From Plumapathes pennacea (taxonomy: Eukaryota > Cnidaria > Anthozoa > Antipatharia > Myriopathidae), in contig OZ038471.1 in the NCBI GenBank assembly GCA_964036295.1, positions 12,604,184 to 12,668,183 of the forward strand: a DNA stretch of 64,000 nucleotides, written 5' to 3'. The notes beneath the pieces were generated by a model, which had not been told where the DNA came from, searched no databases, and was given only the letters and a program-made list of their open reading frames with translations. A program made the translations under genes and the position numbers. The first letter of the stretch is position 1, and every line of letters begins with the position of its first letter. Below, one piece after another: positions 56,851-64,000 of the stretch.

Positions 56851-57124
56851 GGGCTTAATTGTATTATAACTTGCGGTACATACCGGCATGATCCTTTCTC
56901 AGCGCATTAATGCTACATAATAAATATTAAATACATTATTTGGTCCGCACTACTCCGTCCATAATTTACGGTGCGGACCGCGCTAGCTTGGTTTAAATAG
57001 GACATATTTAACTCCCTCTGAATATTATTACTTTTTTGCAGCCCCGTAGTTAATTTACAAACCGTAACAATGAGGCATAGCAATGCAAGTAGCAGGACAG
57101 TACAAATGCTTGGTATTATCTTTG

Positions 57125-60100
57125 TCACTGGCTTGCAAAGTCACTCCTGTTTAAGCCAAGGAATTTCAAGGCGTTCTCCCCTAAAAGTTTATCCTACAGA
57201 GAGGGAGAGAGAAAAAAGCAGCGTTAGCATTAGAGAAAAACATGAAGGTGAGGCTGATCAGGCTTATCTCTCACCCACATTACTTTGCGCGCCGAAATCC
57301 TTGGTCGGCCATTTTTAGGCCCCCGAAAGTCCAAAGATGAGTAGCAATCCACTTCCATCCGACTCAATTTTGATCTAAAAGTGCTTCTTGCCTATTTTGC
57401 TTTTGATTTATTACGTTTTCTAATGTTGGAAACCAAATTCGGACATTTTTTTAAATACATTTCTAGATGTAAACAAAAACATTGAATTGGCTGGGAGGGC
57501 TTCTTTAAATAACTTGGCCCAGGAATCTGTTGCATTTTTATATAATGCAACAGATACAGTAGGGTTTACCGAGATTAGATAAGTATTGTAATCGAATTAA
57601 CGCTTCCTCCAAGGTAACGAGTACTAAATAAACGCCCCGGGCGTTTATTCGAGTAAATACGGTAGACCAGGTTTGTCTATACTGAGTGAAGTCTATAACA
57701 CTTTAAAAATAATATTGGTGAATGCCTTACCCTTAAGGTGCCATTGTCTTCGTAGACCGTTTCGATTAGTTTTCCTGGATGATGTTCCCCAAGTGGAAAG
57801 GGGTAGTCACTACCGAGAATTACATTTTCCTGAGGGCACAAAACAAACTGCAATCACTCAACCGAAACACGGCACGTCGATAGAAATTGAATACAGAATT
57901 TCGACCTCCTAAAATCGCATAATAGGTCTGAATAAGCACAAGTCCATTATCACCTCCCCCACCGCAAATACCCCACGCATACACACACTCACTCACGCAC
58001 ACAATCACGCACGCACACAGACAAACATGCACACAAAGCAACAGCAGTGTGAATTATATAAATCGAAACCGACACTGTAGAGTCAAGTATATCAACTGTA
58101 TACACTGGTTTCCATGTGTTAACTCCAGCCCGTGATTTTCGTTCATATAAATACCAGCCATTCGTTTACTATAATGCTTCCAATAAGCACCCTGTTTCCT
58201 ACAAGTGCCGAAGTTTAGTATATATATAATTTGAAATAAGCGCCCTTTCTCCAATAAGCGTCCCCCCTCTCGACTTTCATCCCCCATCCCCAAGTTGCCC
58301 CTCCCAATTTCAATATGCTAGCTCAAAACTGCTCCCCCAATCTCAAATTGAACTCGCTGAGTCGAGTGAACTTTTATCACTACACGGGCTACACTTAGAC
58401 CAAGTTATAGTTATTGTCAAGTTTTTATAAAGCTTCCGTTTAAAACGTTAAAAGTGAATAAGCGCCCTTAATTACACGATTTCACATTTTCGAGTGCAAA
58501 TAAAGGCCAAAACGAGTGCAAAGGTGCAAATATTGCACTCGTCAGAAACCAGATCAACTGGTTTATTAGCTTACGTGGATCAATTTTCGCAAGCAAAGTT
58601 TACGAACACGTCATTTTTGCTCGCGGGGGCCTGGGGCCCACGAGAGCTTAAGAATGGAGATTTTTATTTATTTATTTTTCCTTTTTGTGGGTCGAGGATC
58701 AGCACACGGTGATTGGTTCATATTATCACGTGCTGGGCGATGACGTAATTGACTTCGCTAAACAACTCGAGATGTGGCCACTGAATTGCTCGTTACTTGT
58801 GTGTAAAAGTTAACTGCATCCCATCCAAACTCAACACCATTTGGCTCTGTGGAATAGGCACGGATAAACTGGATTTTCGGGAACGATTTTGGCTCGCGTT
58901 CACCGCGGAAGCTTTGAGAATAGCCGTAAACAAATATTTGATGGTACCGCTGTCGCCGATAAATATTTAGTCCCGACGAAACTTTCTGTGGCGACACGAA
59001 ATACTTTTGGGAAGATAACAGGGCGAAAGCAGAAACCAAAGCTACGGTGAGCTTTAGCCGTAAAACAATGACGCTTTATGCTTTACTCTGTACATGACAT
59101 CTGTTGCCTCATAAAATTCTTCTGCGTATCGTACATTGCCTGTTGAAGTGTTTCTTTCATTCGATCATGTAGCCTTTGTTTCGCAATGGTCAGTGAATAC
59201 CAGAAATGAAAAATACACCGAAATAATTCTGAGGATTGAGTTTGCAGTCACAAATGGACTGAACACACTGTGAACAAAAGCGCAATAATATTGTAAACAT
59301 CTCTCGTGTGACATTCCTCGCTGTCAATTTTATATTTCTTACAGAGCACGAATACTCGAAAGCCTGATAGAAAGAAACGTATTGAGTTAATAAAAGAAAA
59401 CATAAGTAGTGAAGCGAAAAAGTAAACTGCATCCCATTCAAATTCAACGCCATTTGGCTCTGTGGAATAGGCATGGATAAACTGGATTTTAGGAAAAGAT
59501 TTTGGCTCGCGTTCACCGCACAAGCTTTGAGAATAGCCGTAAACAAATGTTTGATGGTACTTCTGGGGTATTGCAAATATCTCTGTCGCCGATAAGTATT
59601 TAGTCCCAACGAAACTTTCTGTGGCGACACGAAATACTTTTGGGAAGATAACAGGGCGAAAACAGAAACCAAAGCTACGGTGAGCTTTAGCCGTAAAACA
59701 ATGACGCTTTATGCCTTACTCTGTACATGACATCTGTTGCCTCATAAAATTCTTCTGCGTATCGTACATTGCCTGTTGAAGTGTTTCTTTCATTCGATCA
59801 TGTAGTCTTTGTTTCGCAATGTTCATTAAATACCAGAAATGAAAAATACACCGAAATAATTCTGAGGATTGAGTTTGCAGTCACAAATGGACTGAACACA
59901 CTGTGAACAAAAGCGCAATAATATTGTAAACATCTCTCGTGTGACATTCCTCGCTTTCAATTTTATATTTGTTACAGAGCACGAATACTCGAAAGCCTGA
60001 TAGAAGAAACGTATTGAGTTAAGAAAAGAAAACACATAAGTAGTGAAGCGAAGGCTGGATTAATCGTGGCCTCTGATTAGAAATATGAGTCAAGGTCAAA

Positions 60101-63100
60101 CTGTCAAAATCGATTGTGCATAAAAAGATATGTCACGCATTCTCAAGATGCAGGGTCGCTCAACCTTTAAGAAGCAAGTGTATGAGTGTTGTAATAATAA
60201 TTTTTAGTTTAATCAAGGTGTCAAAAGAGCAAGGTGTTAAAAGCCAAGTTCTCTATACTGTGTGATATTTTTATGGTGAGAAATTGGAAGTCTCTCTTGG
60301 GAGTTCCGCTCTTGTCCCCTACTTTCCATTTTATATTCTGGTCTCGACCCAACTCACGCCGCGAGCTCACTGGCAAGGCCAGTCTAGTTTGTTCCATTTT
60401 GCACACGGCAAGAACGTTTGCCCTGCTTCGTTTGTCATATAATAAACAATCTATTGCACAAAAAGTCGTACAATACGGCACTCCTTCCCGTGTAATAACC
60501 TCTGTTTCTAATTAGCGCCCTTCCTCCAGGTACAAAATGATATAAGCTCCCCGGGCGGTTATTAGAATCATTACGGTATCTCACCTGGCCTATTGTGTCC
60601 ACCAAGAGTTTCAAGGCGTTTTCATCATGAACAAGGGAATCAGTGTAGATTTGGCCCAGGTATTTCCTGACAAATCGCATACAAGTGTATAATAGTCCTT
60701 AAATCACACCAGGTTCATTATCGGTCAAGTACTTTGCGACTAAAACATTGAATATTTACCTCAAAGCTCTACAAGGGTAATATTTGAGACTCCAATGGGG
60801 TACCTCGCTCTCTCAAGACGCTAAATGGGGCCGCTATCTCAAATTCTAATGTTCATCCTGGGTCAGTCAGTCAGACGTAGTCTGAAGTCTGCACCAATAA
60901 TAATCGCTGAATCTCGCTTCACTAGATGAATTTGGGTAATGTTGCAGTAATCTAATAGGGTCTTCACTAGACGAGGTACATGCATGGACTTCACCAGTAA
61001 GGGTGGCATACCTGGGGTTAATGCCATTCTCCACAGCACACAAGTCTGGCCTCACATTGAAGCCATGCTCAATGCGACCAATAGTAAATGGAAAAGCACC
61101 ACCTAAAGGCAACATGTATACAAAAACATTCACTACCAGCCTTGCTGAATTACTTCAATCTGTTCTTTTGTGAACAGGTTCTGGGGCAGCACATTGATAA
61201 ACCTTTTATGAAGAAAAACTTGAGTTACACTAGTACTGTAAATCCTTGAATAAGTGCCCCGTCTTACCCTAAATTTGAAATAAGCGCCTATGGTAGTACA
61301 CCAGCTAGCGTGAAATCGTTTTCTGAAGAGGTATAACTACATGTAGTGTGATTGATCTTCAAATATTACTGTGCCTTGTGAATAAATGCCAGTGGTTTGG
61401 TTCAGAATCAGTACAGAGTACTAGCAGTTGAATTGCATCCTAATACAAGCTATAGTTAGACTATTAGACTATGAGGTCTGATAACAAGGTGTTGTGGCAG
61501 GCATAGACATCTTACCTCCATGAGCAAAGCAGACTTTAAGATTTGGGAATCTCTCCAGAACTCCTCCAAAAATCATGCAGCAAATGGCTGTCGCTGTCTC
61601 ACCGGGCATTCCTGAAAACATGCTCACAACCTTCACGTTACTGAAATCTTCACAAAATCAATTATGCTAGTACAGTACAATGATATGACTATGAAAATTT
61701 CTGCACTTTGTGTGATTGGCTGAAAGCAAGCAGAAATAATCGTTAATTTGCACCAAGTGCAATATTAATGTTACGATGTCAGCCATTATAACTGGCACGT
61801 CCTCTGTACCCCTGATTACCAGTTACAACATCGGTATGCAGCATGCTAATGAAGTACAGGCACACAAAAGGGTACTGTAGCTATTAGTAAGAACCTACCA
61901 ACTAGCCAGGGCAGCCAGTATTTGGCCATCCTTCCGGTTAATTCCATGTCCCATGGATGAACAAAGATGGATGCACCTAGTTCCTCAGCAGCCTGTCCAA
62001 AAACAATGTCCGCTCAGTCAGTCTTGTTCTCAAACACACTCTTTTATCATCTCAAATTACTTCACATATCAACCCCAAATTGATTCATGTTATGGTATGT
62101 GCATAACAAAGCAATTTGGCACTTACCGCAAAAACTGGCTGCAGTTCTTGGGCATCCAAGTTCCACTGATTGATGTGAGAACCAATCTGAACACCAGGGA
62201 AGCCTAACTCCTATGGTGAGAAACAAGACATTTTACATCACTAAAACAGTATTTATAATACACACAGCCACCTCACACACAGAATTAGAGCAAATAGATC
62301 TGATTTTGGGAGGGTATGGGGATATTACACCTCATAATTTGGGAGGAGGTGTGCTGCATGGTTCTTGAAATCTTATTTCAGACCAAAATATTTGATTTTC
62401 AATACACTATTTCTGACCTGTATCCCAAAATGTTTATCCTACTTCAGCACCCCCAGGTATACAGTTTAGTTCCCATTTAATAATTGTTACCTGGATACAT
62501 CTCCGTAATTCTTTAACTGCAAGGTCTGGTGCCTGCATATAGCAATGTGTGTAAATTAATATTTTGCAGCAAAACCAGTTTACTAGTACATGTACATAAT
62601 TATGACTGTGTACAATACTGCAAATGCAAAATGATATTTGCAAATGATCTACTGTTAGATATTAATATTACAATACTGCACATATTTTCACTGCCTTTTT
62701 ATACCCATCTTTTTGGAGATTGGCATGTCCTAATCCAGGATTGATGATCACTTTTGCATCAACATATAAGCCTACTGTATAGCCTCAGCTACAGTACTCT
62801 TAACTCCAACAGAACATAAGTCACCAGATGTGGTTAAATCATTTCTAAATCCTGGCTTCAAGGCTACAGTGTTACAAAAAAGGAAAAGGGAATATAAAGT
62901 TTGATTGCAGAAAGAATAAAATATTGAAAGGGAAAAAAATATGTGATACCTTCTGGAGTGGTCACCAATCCAACTAAATCTAACCTTAATTGGCTGACAG
63001 GAACTTGCAAACTTGTTTACATGTACACAATATAATATAGCAATAAAGAAAAAATCAAGCAGCTTGTATTAAACAAAATTCGTTGAATTTTATAGAGGGG

Positions 63101-63459
63101 GTAGCGAATGGTACCTAGAAAATGGTGGGTATCAGAAAGTTTTTGTCTGATCTCAGAATCTTGGGAGCCTTTTTGATGAGTCTCGATGTCTCATTCTTTT
63201 TTCTTTCCAGTTTAGAGTGGTTAAAGTCTCGTTTTCAGATTTTTAAACAAGGGTCTCGGCAAGTCCTGGATTTTACTATTCGTCACCACTTATAAGGGTC
63301 CCGCTTGTAGTAGTCAATATAATTACAAAGAGGGTATAAACACATTACCTGCATTGGAAGAGTCCCAAGGCCCACAAAGTTCTTTGGGTACTTGGCTACT
63401 GTCTTTGCTAGGTCATTATTGAGTAGTTGGCACAAATCAAGTGTGTCTTCAGGTTTGGC
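57125..63459 (-). CDS. ACMSD: 2-amino-3-carboxymuconate-6-semialdehyde decarboxylase (5' partial)
   Basis: Metal-dependent decarboxylase of the amidohydrolase superfamily. It converts ACMS to 2-aminomuconate semialdehyde and so diverts tryptophan/kynurenine flux away from quinolinate and NAD. Exons in transcript order: 63459-63349, 62532-62491, 62210-62127, 61992-61899, 61611-61516, 61102-61012, 60666-60585, 57829-57731 and 57193-57125 (stop). They join in frame to 255 residues plus stop. Recognisable blocks are KPEDTLDLCQLLNNDLA, VGLGTLPMQAPDLAVKE, GFPGVQIGSHINQWNLDA, FVHPWDM, MAKYWLPWLVGMPGETATAI, FAHGGGAFPF, RPDLCA, SDYPFPLGE and the terminal ENALKFLGL. The active-site His of FVHPWDM, His of FAHGG and Asp of SDYPF are all present. 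The N-terminal exons, with the HxH metal motif, are expected beyond base 64000. The intron between 57829 and 60585 is expanded by a tandem duplication. The gene is convergent with the phosphatase array. Confidence 0.93.
57270..57500. repeat. Dispersed repeat in ACMSD intron
   Basis: Same family as 45358-45730; lies between the last two ACMSD exons. Confidence 0.6.
57966..58035. repeat. CA-rich simple repeat
   Basis: Imperfect CACACA/CGCACA tract in the ACMSD intron. Confidence 0.75.
58640..60050. mobile_element. Crypton-related repeat with internal tandem duplication
   Basis: 58640-58840 is the inverse of 2860-3110 inside the CACTA-like element (shared CAACTCGAGATGTGGCCA), and its + strand reads ERFWLAFTAEALRIAVNK like the remnant there. 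From about 58805 a unit of 613-633 bp is repeated head to tail to 60050. No intact recombinase. Confidence 0.65.
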
Positions 63460-64000
63460 CTGTATGTATCAAACATTTCATTAAAAATCTCTACAATTTT
63501 ACTACTAACATTATTTGATCATTATGACTTGAATCGGTAAATTTATAATGAAAAATACAATACAGTATATCACTGGACCAAATTTAAGAAAGATGGTATG
63601 GCTGTACTTGAATGTGTTAGAAAATTCTTGAGTCCTTTTTTCTGAATTTTCAACATGAACAGAAGATTGTAATCAACTATTTATACATAACTTGCAGTAC
63701 TTGACATTAGGCTTTAGGTTGGTTGCTTTTTGATCAGACTCACAGGTTGACTTCAAGCAATTTAGATGTTTCATAATTTAATCTGGTTAACCTGCCCTGA
63801 ATGTACCTGACTGCCAATTTTATGGTTTCCCCTGGAATAGCAGGCAACCATAATTTTGAGCACTGAATAACACTCTTCAATTTTCCCTTGATGACAATTC
63901 TGACAGACAATTTAACTAATTATGTTACAGAAGTTTGATTTCTACAAGAGAATTACATATTAAGAAGTTTTTCTGAGTCGCCAACTTCAGCTGTCAGTGA
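63460..64000. other. ACMSD intron sequence at window edge
   Basis: AT-rich. No further ACMSD exon or other feature seen; the next upstream exon should lie beyond the window. Confidence 0.5.

Larger units (their letters stand above)
52392..57124. other. Region between gene C and ACMSD
   Basis: Contains the duplicated 3' flank of gene C, foldback-family DNA (53860-54185), two tRNA-Val genes, a LINE-like remnant with a 62-bp MITE, and a GAGCCAAGT-family TIR element at about 56645-56850. No protein gene recognised. Confidence 0.65.

Overview
The window looks like AT-rich nuclear DNA from an invertebrate animal. An anthozoan cnidarian such as a coral is my best inference, but nothing here proves the species. 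The evidence for animal DNA is GT-AG introns, TTAGGG-type telomere repeats, eukaryotic tRNA-Val genes with internal A and B boxes, and dense small inverted-repeat transposons. No bacterial or viral gene was recognised.

Two gene families are present. The first is a head-to-tail array of three histidine acid phosphatase genes (the prostatic/lysosomal acid phosphatase family) on the + strand. Gene A (863-11554) lacks its first three coding exons, which must lie before base 1. Genes B (14611-35161) and C (41379-52391) each show all 12 coding exons and would encode 376 residues. All three keep the conserved exon phases and show no internal stop in the exons I traced. In all three the Asp of the C-terminal His-Asp active-site pair is replaced: His-Ser-Glu in A, His-Gly-Ala in B and C. 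The second family is ACMSD (2-amino-3-carboxymuconate-6-semialdehyde decarboxylase, kynurenine pathway) on the - strand. Nine exons lie between 57125 and 63459, including the true stop codon; the 5' exons lie beyond base 64000.

The phosphatase array grew by segmental duplication. The B and C units (about 12570-39430 and 39900-55010) align from upstream sequence through the gene to a downstream tRNA-Val(AAC). A third tRNA, Val(CAC), at 55644 differs from the other two only at the first anticodon base.

Most of the remaining sequence is mobile DNA. Because the three phosphatase genes are alignable paralogues, several insertions can be compared with an empty site in a sister copy. Examples are a 3.5-kb CACTA-like element in A intron 4, two copies of a 3.0-kb repeat in introns 1 and 8 of B, a 1.7-kb inverted-repeat element with an internal inversion downstream of B, and a TIR element carrying telomeric repeats upstream of C. 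There are also a 5'-truncated LINE, a Crypton-type recombinase remnant, many foldback MITEs, and a 62-bp element with a perfect 9-bp target duplication.
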